Assembly: GCF_002023715.1 (NCBI RefSeq)
Contig: NZ_MAHX01000005.1
Coordinates: 62,001-126,000, forward strand
Origin: Elizabethkingia occulta
GTDB lineage: Bacteria > Bacteroidota > Bacteroidia > Flavobacteriales > Weeksellaceae
Length of the DNA stretch: 64,000 bases
Direction of reading: 5' to 3'
Shown: positions 35,229 through 44,131 of the stretch, one piece after another
Position numbering within the stretch: the stretch's first letter is position 1
Layout: each line of letters begins with the position of its first letter
Notes under the pieces: generated by a model
What the model saw: only the letters and a program-made list of their open reading frames with translations
What the model was told of the DNA's origin: nothing
The model's database searches: none
Translations under genes and position numbers: made by a program

Positions 35229-35246
35229 TGTTATTTAGTTTGGTGG

Positions 35247-36173
35247 TTATAGTATTACTGCTCCTTCATTATTGATTTTAGTAACTAAAGATTCACAACT
35301 TATATTCTGAGCTGAAAGTAGCTTGTGAAGTTCGATAGCAATTTTTTCGGCTTCATCTTTATTTTTACATAAAGCAAATACAGAAGGCCCAGAACCTGAA
35401 ATTCCAAATCCAATTGCATTATGATTAAGTGCTGTCTGCTTCATTTCAGCAAAATAAGGAATCAGCATAGAGCGGATCGGCTCTATAATTACATCTTTCA
35501 TGCTGCGACCGATAAGATCAGTATCATTTGTACAAAAACCCGCCACAAGACCAGCTACATTCCCCCACTGCTCCACAGCTTTCTTCAATGGAACCTGCTG
35601 ACGGATAATTTTTCTGGCTTCTCCTGTTGGTACATCTACATGCGGATGTACAGATACAACATGCAGATCCATTTCAGTAGGAAGTTTGACAACATCCAAA
35701 GGTTCATAACTGCGAATAAGAACCAAACCACCTAATAAAGATGGAGCAACATTGTCTGCATGAGCATTTCCGGAAGCAAGCCGCTCTCCTTCCATAGCCA
35801 AAGGCAGAAGTTCCTGTCGGGATAATGGATTGTCAAATAATTCGTTTACAGCTACTAATGCTCCTACACTACTGGCAGCACTAGAACCTAAACCGCTATT
35901 CAGAGGCATCTTTTTGTATAATTCTATATCAACACCCTGATTGGAGTCTATCTTTTCTAAAAACAGATTCACCACATGTCCAACCACATTTTTTTCGGCA
36001 TCAAGCGGTAACTTTCCCTGGTCACCTTCTATTTTTGTAATTAGCGTTTTATTACTGTTGTTGAATGATACAACAACTTCATCTCCCGGATTATCTATAG
36101 CAAAGCCTAATACATCGTAACCACATACTACATTGGCTACTGTTGCAGGGGCATAACATTTTATTTTTTTCAT
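35247..36173 (-). CDS. thrB: Homoserine kinase
   Basis: This 308-residue GHMP-family kinase phosphorylates homoserine with ATP. The N-terminal APATVANVVCGYDVLGFA and the ATP-binding loop PLNSGLGSSAASSVG (about residues 90-104) are the GHMP motifs, and GFGISGSGPSVFALC is motif 3. All are intact and the length is normal. It lies between thrA (113 bases upstream) and thrC (18 bases downstream). The gap before it contains an imperfect AT-rich inverted repeat but no clear promoter. Confidence 0.95.
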   Translation of the reverse strand: MKKIKCYAPATVANVVCGYDVLGFAIDNPGDEVVVSFNNSNKTLITKIEGDQGKLPLDAEKNVVGHVVNLFLEKIDSNQGVDIELYKKMPLNSGLGSSAASSVGALVAVNELFDNPLSRQELLPLAMEGERLASGNAHADNVAPSLLGGLVLIRSYEPLDVVKLPTEMDLHVVSVHPHVDVPTGEARKIIRQQVPLKKAVEQWGNVAGLVAGFCTNDTDLIGRSMKDVIIEPIRSMLIPYFAEMKQTALNHNAIGFGISGSGPSVFALCKNKDEAEKIAIELHKLLSAQNISCESLVTKINNEGAVIL

Positions 36174-36286
36174 TTGAATAGTTTATTTTATTTAAACCAC
36201 ATAAGGATATAGATTTTCTACTGTCCAGGTTTCATCTATATTTTCTTATTTCCTATGTAGAGTATTTTGTTATATTTTCTATATGG

Positions 36287-38737
36287 TTATAATGTGGTAA
36301 CTCTTACTAAATCTGCGAAAACGCCAGCCGCTGTAACCGAAGCTCCGGCTCCCGGACCTTTAACTACTAAAGGGGTATTCTGGTATCTGGCAGTTGTAAA
36401 TGATATGATATTGTCACTACCAGAAAGATTGAAGAACGGATGTGTATTGTCGACCAGCATTACTTCAACTTTAATTTCATTGTTTTCCAAAATACCAATT
36501 AACCTTAGTTTTTTATTCTCCTTTGCAGCTTGCTCCTTGTATGATGCAAAATGAGGTTCGCTGTTTTTAAGTTCTTTATAAAAGTCTTCTACAGAATCTG
36601 CTTTCAGACAAGCCTCCGGAAGAAAACTACTGATGTTGACATCAGAAAGCTCCAATGGCAATCCATTTTCTCTGGCCAGAATCAGCATTTTTCTGGAAAA
36701 GTCCAGCCCATTCAGATCATCTCTTGGGTCAGGTTCTGTATAGCCTAGCTCCTGAGCTTCTCTTACAACCTCTTCAAAAGTCCTATCTCCTGTATAATTA
36801 TTGAAGATATAAGATATAGTTCCGGAAAGTATAGCTTCTATTTTTACAACCTCATCTCCGCTTATTACCAAATCATTGAGTGTTTTTATAATAGGCAACC
36901 CAGCTCCCACATTGGTTTCATACAAAAAACTAACACCATTTTTAGCGGCCAGATGTTTCAGATTTAGATACTGAGCATAGCTTTCAGAATTACTAATCTT
37001 GTTACAGGTAACTACCGAGATATTATTCCTAAAAAGGTTTTCGTATTCTTCTACCACAAACTTGCTGGAAGTATTATCTATAAATACGGTATTGGGTAAT
37101 TCGTATTTTTTTACTTCCTGTATAAATGTTTTTAAATCGGCTTGCAATCCTTTTTCTTCAAGTTGGTCTTTCCATCCGGCAATATTAACAGGGCTACCAT
37201 TCGCTAAAAGCATTTTTCGGGTATTGGCTATTCCCAGTACTTTAATCTCTATTTTATGCTTCTCGATCAGATTATCTGTTTCCTGACAAATTTGTCCCAG
37301 GAATTCCTGACCGATGTTCCCTGTACCTGCACAAAAGACATGGTAGGTCTTAACCGGAGAGAGTAAAAATGCATCGTGAATAACGTTCAGTGCTTTTGTA
37401 AGATCATCTTTAGAAATAACTGTAGATATATTAAGTTCGGAAGAACCTTGTGCGATTGCTATAATATTGATGCTATTCTTTCCAAGGGTACTGAATAATT
37501 TACCACTAATACCTTTTGTCTTCTTCATACGTTCCCCAACAATAGCTACAATACTGATATTGGTGTCTATTTCCGGATGCTGTAGTTTCTCAGTAGTAAT
37601 TTCAGAATGGAACTCGTCTTCTATTGCCAATCGAGCTTTAGCAACATCTTCTGATGCAACTACGAATGAAATACTATGTTCAGAACTAGCCTGTGTAATC
37701 AGGATGATATTAATATCATGACGGGATAAAGTACCAAATAATCTGGCACTGAAGCCTTTTAGTCGGATCATGGTACCTACAACATTTATGAGTGCCACAT
37801 TATTGATAGAGGATATTCCTGTAATCAATGCTTTATCCTGAGCTTCTCTTTCTACATGAATCATAGTGCCCGGATGTTCTGGCTCGAAAGTATTCTTAAT
37901 CCATATCGGAATTTCTTTAGAAATTACAGGAACTAATGAAGGCGGGTAAATTACTTTTGCTCCAAAATATGAAAGTTCCATAGCTTCCTGATAGCTTAAG
38001 TACTCAAGAGAATAAGCATTTCTTACAAGTCTCGGATCGGCGGTCATAAAACCATTGACATCCGTCCATATCTGTACCTCCTGAACATTGAGTGCTGCAC
38101 CAAGAATAGCCGCAGTATAATCTGAACCTCCTCTTCCCAGAGTAGTTGTTATTTTATCTTTATCAGTAGCTATAAAACCAGTGACAACATACACTTTGTT
38201 TTCCAAATTTTGTGCCCATTGCTGAATATTCCGATTGGTTGCATCAAAATTAACTTCAGCTTTCAGATAGTTGGAATTGGTATTGATTAAGTCTCTTGCA
38301 TCTTTAAATTCTGCAGGCATGGAGGTATTTAGGTAGGCAGCTATAATTGGACAGGATAGCTGTTCGCCTAGTGAAACAATTTTTGCTTTTGTTCTGTCGG
38401 AAAGCTCACCTAAATGTGCAACACTGGAAAGTAAATCTTCCAGAATATTAAAATTGCCTTTAACGAGCATAAGTAAAGGATTTTGAACGGATACAGGCAG
38501 CGTTTCTTTTATCATGTCATAATGACGCTGCTCTATACCATCCAGAATACTTTGATAGTCCCGGTTGTGTAATGCTTCTTCAGTTGCTTCCAGTAAAGAA
38601 TTGGTAATTCCTGAGAATGCTGAACATACGACAAACAAAGGTTTATCATTTTCCTTTTCTCTTTCAACAATAAGCCTGAGATTTTTTACGGCTTCTGTAC
38701 TTCCGACTGAAGTACCTCCAAATTTTAAAACTTTCAT
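36287..38737 (-). CDS. thrA: Bifunctional aspartokinase / homoserine dehydrogenase I
   Basis: This 816-residue fusion carries out the first and third steps from aspartate to homoserine. The kinase domain starts KFGGTSVGS (residues 5-13) and contains TTLGRGGSDYTAA. Two ACT domains follow (around residues 315-460), with LKGFSARLFGTLSRHDINI and the paired SGKLFSTLGKNSINI, which would mediate threonine feedback inhibition. The dehydrogenase begins at about residue 465 with FCAGTGNIG (NADP loop) and contains ETNVGAGLPII and GTISYIFNN. A leader peptide and attenuator hairpin lie in the 160 bases upstream. Confidence 0.96.
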   Translation of the reverse strand: MKVLKFGGTSVGSTEAVKNLRLIVEREKENDKPLFVVCSAFSGITNSLLEATEEALHNRDYQSILDGIEQRHYDMIKETLPVSVQNPLLMLVKGNFNILEDLLSSVAHLGELSDRTKAKIVSLGEQLSCPIIAAYLNTSMPAEFKDARDLINTNSNYLKAEVNFDATNRNIQQWAQNLENKVYVVTGFIATDKDKITTTLGRGGSDYTAAILGAALNVQEVQIWTDVNGFMTADPRLVRNAYSLEYLSYQEAMELSYFGAKVIYPPSLVPVISKEIPIWIKNTFEPEHPGTMIHVEREAQDKALITGISSINNVALINVVGTMIRLKGFSARLFGTLSRHDINIILITQASSEHSISFVVASEDVAKARLAIEDEFHSEITTEKLQHPEIDTNISIVAIVGERMKKTKGISGKLFSTLGKNSINIIAIAQGSSELNISTVISKDDLTKALNVIHDAFLLSPVKTYHVFCAGTGNIGQEFLGQICQETDNLIEKHKIEIKVLGIANTRKMLLANGSPVNIAGWKDQLEEKGLQADLKTFIQEVKKYELPNTVFIDNTSSKFVVEEYENLFRNNISVVTCNKISNSESYAQYLNLKHLAAKNGVSFLYETNVGAGLPIIKTLNDLVISGDEVVKIEAILSGTISYIFNNYTGDRTFEEVVREAQELGYTEPDPRDDLNGLDFSRKMLILARENGLPLELSDVNISSFLPEACLKADSVEDFYKELKNSEPHFASYKEQAAKENKKLRLIGILENNEIKVEVMLVDNTHPFFNLSGSDNIISFTTARYQNTPLVVKGPGAGASVTAAGVFADLVRVTTL

Positions 38738-38762
38738 ATCAATATCTATGGTTATCAGGAAT

Positions 38763-38792
38763 AAAAAAAGCCTTTCTGAATCTCAGAAAGGC
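38763..38792 (-). terminator. Attenuator terminator of the threonine operon
   Basis: On the minus strand GCCTTTCTGA-GAT-TCAGAAAGGC is a perfect 10-bp stem followed by seven T. It starts 25 bases after the stop of the leader peptide and ends 25 bases before thrA. Its 5' arm can instead pair with CAGAAGG at 38841-38835 inside the leader coding region (7 bp with one bulged T), giving a competing antiterminator. Confidence 0.88.
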
Positions 38793-38817
38793 CTTGTGTA
38801 ATTTATATTTTTTGTCG

Positions 38818-38898
38818 TCAAATACTAATACAACCCTTCTGCGGCAATTGAATAATTGTCGTTGTGGAAGTGGATGTAATAATAGTATTTACTCTCAT
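38818..38898 (-). CDS. thrL: Threonine operon leader peptide (attenuator peptide)
   Basis: This 26-codon reading frame begins MRVNTIITSTSTTTIIQLP and ends GCISI before TGA. It has 6 Thr and 6 Ile codons, with TIITSTSTTTII between codons 5 and 16. That is the composition of threonine-operon leaders of enterobacteria, where a stalled ribosome at Thr or Ile codons prevents termination. Codons 12-13 (38865-38861 and next base) overlap ACAAC, which can pair with GTTGT at 38834-38830; stalling there would free CAGAAGG to form the antiterminator. It is too short for ordinary gene calling. The sequence evidence is strong; expression is inferred. Confidence 0.88.
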   Translation of the reverse strand: MRVNTIITSTSTTTIIQLPQKGCISI

Positions 38899-38917
38899 TT
38901 GTTCTCTAAAAACAGTA

Positions 38918-38947
38918 TAAAAGTATAGACAAAAAATGATTCCACAA
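38918..38947 (-). promoter_or_regulatory. Probable promoter of the threonine operon
   Basis: On the minus strand TTG (38947-38945) is followed after 19 bases by TACTTTTA (38925-38918), close to the Bacteroidetes -33 TTG / -7 TAnnTTTG pair with the last base changed. Transcription would begin about 15 bases before the leader-peptide ATG. Confidence 0.55.
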
Positions 38948-38960
38948 AATATTTATCTGA
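38928..38960. promoter_or_regulatory. Conserved upstream element shared with the isoaspartyl-peptidase operon (copy 1)
   Basis: ACAAAAAATGATT-CCA followed by AAAATATTTATCT recurs at 45232-45264 upstream of the isoaspartyl peptidase gene, with two single-base gaps and few changes over about 33 bases. Here it overlaps the predicted -33 element of the threonine operon. It may be a regulator site or a shared promoter upstream region. Confidence 0.45.
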
Positions 38961-39008
38961 AAAAAATGAAAATTTAATGTTTTTAATTTTTCAGTATATA
39001 GCTCAATA

Positions 39009-40358
39009 TTAGTTATATCCGGGGTTCTGAATGAGTTTTGGATTCACCTGCATTTCTCTTACAGGTATTGGGAAAACTAATTTATCACTATTCCACTGTA
39101 AGGAGCCTACAGAACCTTTAGTTCTTTTTATATCATGCAAAAGAAAACCTTCAAAAGCTAATTCTTTTCTTCTCTCCATCAGAATATCATCTAATGATAC
39201 TGAGCTTAATATTGTGGCTTTGGCTCTGTTTCTTATGGTATTAATATCATCTAAAGGAACAGCTCCTAAGGAAGTGTTTTCTCTGAAATTAGATTCGGCT
39301 CTTATCAGATATATTTCGGCAAGTCTTATTACATGGAGATTTCCAAATCTGTTTGTGTATTTACTGGTAAGTTTGTCATCGTAAGGATTGAGATAATAAA
39401 ATGAGCCTCTTATATCATTTGCCTCGAATAAATTAAGGAAATCATCTTTCAGAGCAATATCTCCGCCACGTCCACCATTGGCTTCAGATGCATAAAACGT
39501 TATAAGATCATTGATCCCGGATTGGGAAGTTACTTGTATGGCAAACAGATCTTCCGGAGTATTTTCAGAGGTGTTGAATATATCTTTGTAATTGGGTATT
39601 AGGCTTTTTCCACTATTAGTGATAATATCATGAGCCATATCCCGGGCTTTCTTATAATCTCCTTTTTGTAAGTATACTCTTGCAAGTAATGCTTTTGCCG
39701 AATAAACATCGGCGTAATAAGAATTATTTACAGGTATTACTGTAATGGCATCTGTAAGATCCTTTATAACCTGAGTGTATATTTCTTCTACTGTACTTCT
39801 GGGAACGGATAAGTTTCCGTTATAATTAATTTTTCCTGAGAGAATCAAGGGTACACCAAGTTGGGTATTGTTGATTCCTTCTATATATGCTTTACCATAG
39901 TAACGCACCAATTCAAAATAGTTTATAGCCCGTAGAAATTTAGCTTCGCCCTCTATCCTTTTTCTATCGTTTTCAATAGTTATTATATTCAAATTGTCAA
40001 GGATCAAATTAGTCCCGAATATAACTTTGTATGCAGTACGCCATGAATCTCTTACATAAACATTATCGGATATTATATTCTTACTATAAATAGTACGAAG
40101 ATCAGGATAAGTCCCAAACCATGACAAATAACCTGAGTCCCCCAGCAAGTCAGCATACATTTGCAAGTTGCCACCGAATAGATCCGACTTACCAGTATTG
40201 GCATATGCACCTATCAGTATATTGTTTATATTTTCCGGTGTAGATACAGCCTTTTCAGTTGTTATACTTTGTTCAGGATTGATATCTAGCTCTCTATTGC
40301 AAGAGATGAAAAATAATAACCCGAACAAGCCTAAAATAATATATTTAATACTTTTCAT
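39009..40358 (-). CDS. SusD/RagB-family nutrient-binding lipoprotein
   Basis: This 449-residue outer-membrane surface lipoprotein forms the lid of a SusC channel and binds the imported nutrient. The lipobox is GLLFFISCNRE (Cys about residue 20). The tetratricopeptide-like helical core contains FLRAINYFELVRYYG, the conserved SusD helix, and the C-terminal SusD motif has MERRKELAFEG and PIPVREMQVNPKLIQNPGY. It is the last gene of the isoaspartyl peptidase-cyanophycinase-SusC-SusD unit, 11 bases after susC. The threonine promoter follows directly, with no strong terminator between. Confidence 0.92.
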   Translation of the reverse strand: MKSIKYIILGLFGLLFFISCNRELDINPEQSITTEKAVSTPENINNILIGAYANTGKSDLFGGNLQMYADLLGDSGYLSWFGTYPDLRTIYSKNIISDNVYVRDSWRTAYKVIFGTNLILDNLNIITIENDRKRIEGEAKFLRAINYFELVRYYGKAYIEGINNTQLGVPLILSGKINYNGNLSVPRSTVEEIYTQVIKDLTDAITVIPVNNSYYADVYSAKALLARVYLQKGDYKKARDMAHDIITNSGKSLIPNYKDIFNTSENTPEDLFAIQVTSQSGINDLITFYASEANGGRGGDIALKDDFLNLFEANDIRGSFYYLNPYDDKLTSKYTNRFGNLHVIRLAEIYLIRAESNFRENTSLGAVPLDDINTIRNRAKATILSSVSLDDILMERRKELAFEGFLLHDIKRTKGSVGSLQWNSDKLVFPIPVREMQVNPKLIQNPGYN

Positions 40359-40369
40359 TTTTAATTGTT

Positions 40370-43156
40370 TTAGAAGTTAACATTAAGACCGAAGGTAAAT
40401 GTTCTGGCTGGCGGAGCCGAATAAAAGGTTGCACCACCTCCACCTCTTCCTGTATCTGCTAAAGCTTCAGGATCATAACCTTTGTATTTTGTAAATGTCA
40501 GAAGGTTGATTGCTGACAAATAGATTCTCAGCTTATTGACACCTAGCGATTTTACTAAGTTTTTATCGAATGTATAGCCGAGACTAAAATTTCTTAATCT
40601 TATAAAATCTCTCTTTTCAAGATATCTGGTAGATTCCTGAGTCCCATTTTCTTCACCTAATCTGGCCTGAGGTACATTGGTAATATCACCAGGCTTTTTC
40701 CATCTATTCATCTGATCAGCAGTTTGATTATCGAACCAGCTGCCGGCTGTGGACATGAATTTTCCACCGGAATTGTACATACTTGCTCCAAATTCTCCGT
40801 ATAAAGTGAAGGATAAATCAAAATTTTTATATTCCAGGGTATTGGTAAGACCTCCTATCCATACAGGAGTAAAAGTACCAACAACAATTCTGTTGGCCTG
40901 ACTGTATTGATTGGTAGTAGATTTGTCTAATGTACCATCTGGTTTTAGTATATTTTTGTAATACAACGCATCTCCATTGGCCGGATCTACGCCAGCATAT
41001 TCTGCCAAATAGAAAGAGGTTAATCTCTCACCAACTCTTAGTATGGTATTTCCTATAATCTGATCAGCATTATTGTCTGGTAATGCTGTTATCTTATTAT
41101 CGTTTCTGGCAATATTAAAGCTGGTGCTCCATGTGAAATTTTCTTTTCTGAAATTTTGGGTATTTAGTACTACTTCAAAGCCTTTGTTATTCATATCTCC
41201 AACATTTCTGTATATACTGGCATATCCTGATGTGTAAGGAATATTCTGCTGGAATAATAGACCGCTTGTCTTTTTATTGTAATAATCCAGTTCTCCTGAA
41301 ATTCTGTTGTTGAATAAGCCAAAATCTACACCGATATCTGTCTGGGTAGATTTTTCCCAGGTCAAATCTGCATTAGCAGGTTGGAAGGGCTCTATCCCGG
41401 GGATTTGTTTATATTTAGTGGCTTGCCACTGGTCTCTTGCTGCAAAATCTCCTATTTCAGCATTTCCGGTTTTTCCCCAGCTTGCTCTTAGTTTTAGCAA
41501 GGAAAAAGTATTGGATTCCGACAAAAAACTTTCTTTGGAAATTATCCATCCGGCGGAGAAAGCTGGAAATGTCCCATATCGATTTGACTGCCCAAATCTG
41601 GATGAGCCATCTCTGCGTATAGAGCCTTTTAATAAATATTTGCCTTTGTAGTCATAATTTACTCTGGCAAAATAAGAAAAAAATGTATATTCACTAGCTT
41701 CGCCTTTTCCTTCGGTAATCTCCCCTGCACTATTTATATTCTGAAAATCATCCGAAGGGAATCTTATACCTGTTACACTTCCGAATTCTCTTCTGTTTTT
41801 ATTGTATTCTGTACCTGCTACTACACTAATATTGTTGGAATCAAACTTTAGATTATAGGAAAAGTAATTGGTGAAAACTAAGTTTTCGGTATCTACTCGG
41901 GAATTATAAGCATAACCATCTGTAGACATCTGTGGTGCTTTTCTTCCTCTGTAGTTCTTCTCCTTCTGATTATAATAGTCGTAGCCTAAATCTGAGTTAA
42001 AAGCTAAGTTTTTCAGTATTTTATATTCTGCGGATAATTTACCTGTTATCCTTTTTACTAAAGTATTATAACTGGCATATTTATCTTCCAGTAGAAAGTT
42101 TGCATAGGTTGTTCCGGCAAAGGGCTCTCCATCAATAAAAGCAGGTGATATAGGAGCTTGTGCTACAGCCTGCATAGGGGTGGTAAATTCATTGTCATTT
42201 GCAACTCTTTCTATATCTGTCCTGGAAAAGCCTAAATTCATGGCTAATTTTAATTTATCAGTAACCTTAGCACTTACATTAAGCCTTGCAGTATTCCTTC
42301 CCAAATCATTTCCTCGGATAATACCTTTGCTGTCATTGTTGGATGCGGTGAACATATAGTTATAATTATCATCTCCACCCGAAACAGAGAAATCAGCATC
42401 CCGTACAGAGCCTTGCCGGAAAATATATTTCTGCCAATTGGTATCTATAGCTCTGTTTCTCCAGTCCGTATTATTAGAATATCTGTTGAATCTGCGGATT
42501 ACAAAATCTTCATCATTTACATTTCTTCCAGCTTCCAGCAATAATTCTACATACTCTTTTGCATTTAAGAATCTCACTTTATTGGTAGGACTGCTAAATC
42601 CCTGAGAAACATTAAAATTGAGCTTTGGTTTTCCTTTCTTTCCGGTTTTAGTAGTAATCAGCACTACTCCATTGCTCCCCCGGGCACCGTATATAGCAGC
42701 AGAAGAGGCATCTTTCAGTATTTCTACAGATTCAATTTCCGAGGCACTTAGTGTCACCAATGGATTAACAGGAGCAGCGTTTGTAGATTCATCACGGTTA
42801 ATCATTGGGATTCCGTCTATTACATATAGCGGACCAGTACCTGCACCTATACTTGCAGATCCGCGGATGTTGACATTGAATCCGGCTTCCAACTTGCCAT
42901 TGATCTGGCTAATTTGTACGCCAGCAGCTTTTCCTACAAGTGCATTTTGGAAGTTGGCATTAGGAATTTCTTTAATAGATTCTGTGCTTATCTTAGCAAC
43001 ATTATCTGTCATTCTGGATTTGGTTGACTTTCCATAGCCGACAACTATTACTTCATCAATTTTCTTTTCTTTAAGTAGGGTATCTTTTTTCTGACCATAG
43101 ACACACGTTCCTATAAAAAATAATGATGCAGTAAATACTTTGTAATTTACTTTCAT
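40370..43156 (-). CDS. SusC/RagA-family TonB-dependent outer-membrane transporter
   Basis: This 928-residue TonB-linked beta-barrel has a signal peptide ending CVYGQ. It goes directly into the TonB-box-like KKIDEVIVVGYGKS, lacking the N-terminal carboxypeptidase-like domain found in many SusC proteins. The plug contains SASIGAGTGPLYVIDGIP and SSAAIYGARGSNGVVLITTK, both SusC signatures. The barrel ends in ARTFTFGLNVNF with a terminal phenylalanine, as expected for BAM insertion. It pairs with the adjacent SusD. The upstream cyanophycinase and isoaspartyl peptidase suggest a peptide ligand rather than a glycan (inference). Confidence 0.93.
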   Translation of the reverse strand: MKVNYKVFTASLFFIGTCVYGQKKDTLLKEKKIDEVIVVGYGKSTKSRMTDNVAKISTESIKEIPNANFQNALVGKAAGVQISQINGKLEAGFNVNIRGSASIGAGTGPLYVIDGIPMINRDESTNAAPVNPLVTLSASEIESVEILKDASSAAIYGARGSNGVVLITTKTGKKGKPKLNFNVSQGFSSPTNKVRFLNAKEYVELLLEAGRNVNDEDFVIRRFNRYSNNTDWRNRAIDTNWQKYIFRQGSVRDADFSVSGGDDNYNYMFTASNNDSKGIIRGNDLGRNTARLNVSAKVTDKLKLAMNLGFSRTDIERVANDNEFTTPMQAVAQAPISPAFIDGEPFAGTTYANFLLEDKYASYNTLVKRITGKLSAEYKILKNLAFNSDLGYDYYNQKEKNYRGRKAPQMSTDGYAYNSRVDTENLVFTNYFSYNLKFDSNNISVVAGTEYNKNRREFGSVTGIRFPSDDFQNINSAGEITEGKGEASEYTFFSYFARVNYDYKGKYLLKGSIRRDGSSRFGQSNRYGTFPAFSAGWIISKESFLSESNTFSLLKLRASWGKTGNAEIGDFAARDQWQATKYKQIPGIEPFQPANADLTWEKSTQTDIGVDFGLFNNRISGELDYYNKKTSGLLFQQNIPYTSGYASIYRNVGDMNNKGFEVVLNTQNFRKENFTWSTSFNIARNDNKITALPDNNADQIIGNTILRVGERLTSFYLAEYAGVDPANGDALYYKNILKPDGTLDKSTTNQYSQANRIVVGTFTPVWIGGLTNTLEYKNFDLSFTLYGEFGASMYNSGGKFMSTAGSWFDNQTADQMNRWKKPGDITNVPQARLGEENGTQESTRYLEKRDFIRLRNFSLGYTFDKNLVKSLGVNKLRIYLSAINLLTFTKYKGYDPEALADTGRGGGGATFYSAPPARTFTFGLNVNF

Positions 43157-43192
43157 ATCAAGTGGTTTTTATTGTGTTGATTAGTATATATA

Positions 43193-43209
43193 CAGCCAGA
43201 TAATGGCTG
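43193..43209. other. Hairpin between the cyanophycinase and susC genes
   Basis: CAGCCA-gataa-TGGCTG is a 6-bp stem without a T-run, in the 140-base gap before susC. It could protect or separate the susCD part of the message rather than terminate it. Confidence 0.35.
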
Positions 43210-43296
43210 CGAAATAAGTATCAAAACTGTTTTTCATGTAAATAATATCCCCTTAGCAATAGCAGAAGAGGTTATTAAATTAGTATAGAGCAGATA

Positions 43297-44127
43297 TTAT
43301 AATTTAAATCTTTCTCCGTTCAGATAAATGTCCAATACAATAGCTTTTGCACCCAGTTTATCTTTCAGGCTGGATTTGGATTGTTTAGGGTTTTTAAAAA
43401 CAATTACCTGAGCTTTTCCTACAACTTCTGCTTCTCCATTTTTTACAAGTATGGCCGTAGATTCATCTATACCAATTCCTTTTAATTTGGGATTGTCTAT
43501 AACAAGAGATAGCAATCTGTTGTATCTGCTTCTTATAATGAAATGCTGGTCTATAACAGCAGAATTAATAAAGCCAAGTCCTTTTTGGGTTTCGACATTA
43601 TTAGTTTCTATATTATCGAAAGTACTATTGTATTCTTTATGCCTGAGTTGATTTCCGGTAATCATAATCTCACTCATTACAGCAGCTCCGGCACTGGTTC
43701 CTGCAATCATATTCCCATTGAAATAAGATTCTTTTATTATGTTCTTTACTTCCGGGTAAGAATTGATTAGTTCCATAAATTTAGTCTGATCGCCACCACT
43801 AATGAAAATTAGTTTAGCTTTCTTGAGAGAATCTAGTCTGGGTTTTGAAAGTTTTTCGCCTTTAGTAAAATAATAGTTAAGAGGTTTCAGGATTCTTTTT
43901 TCAAAATCTTCAGAAGTATAAATAAATGAAGAATCCGGAATAGCACTAGCTTGTGGAAAAATGGCTACATACTCTCCTTTTTTTAATCCGGCTTCTTTTA
44001 CCATTCTGTCAATGAGAAAATCAGGGCTGTCTCCGCCTCCAATTATAAACAGTTTACCTTTTGATGTCTGGGCTGGTACTAATCCATAAATGAGAATTAA
44101 GATTAAAATAAATGTATTTTTCATCAT
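43297..44127 (-). CDS. Exported cyanophycinase-type S51 peptidase
   Basis: This 276-residue peptidase of family S51 has a signal peptide (about residues 1-20, ending LVPAQ), so it acts outside the cytoplasm. The nucleophile elbow is GTSAGAAVMSE, with the serine at S145. FIIGGGDSPDFLIDRM and FISGGDQTKFMEL are the conserved cyanophycinase strands. Cyanophycinases cut multi-L-arginyl-poly-L-aspartate into beta-Asp-Arg dipeptides. The length is like intracellular CphB, but with an export signal. The isoaspartyl peptidase gene ends 4 bases upstream. Peptidase E (alpha-aspartyl dipeptidase) is a family relative, but the motif context fits cyanophycinase better. Confidence 0.85.
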   Translation of the reverse strand: MMKNTFILILILIYGLVPAQTSKGKLFIIGGGDSPDFLIDRMVKEAGLKKGEYVAIFPQASAIPDSSFIYTSEDFEKRILKPLNYYFTKGEKLSKPRLDSLKKAKLIFISGGDQTKFMELINSYPEVKNIIKESYFNGNMIAGTSAGAAVMSEIMITGNQLRHKEYNSTFDNIETNNVETQKGLGFINSAVIDQHFIIRSRYNRLLSLVIDNPKLKGIGIDESTAILVKNGEAEVVGKAQVIVFKNPKQSKSSLKDKLGAKAIVLDIYLNGERFKL

Positions 44128-44131
44128 GTAC

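Noticed and set aside
36174-36286. Separate promoter or terminator between thrA and thrB
   Set aside because: The AT-rich inverted repeat (GATATAGAT/ATCTATAT) has no T-run and no TAnnTTTG match; co-transcription of thrABC is simpler.
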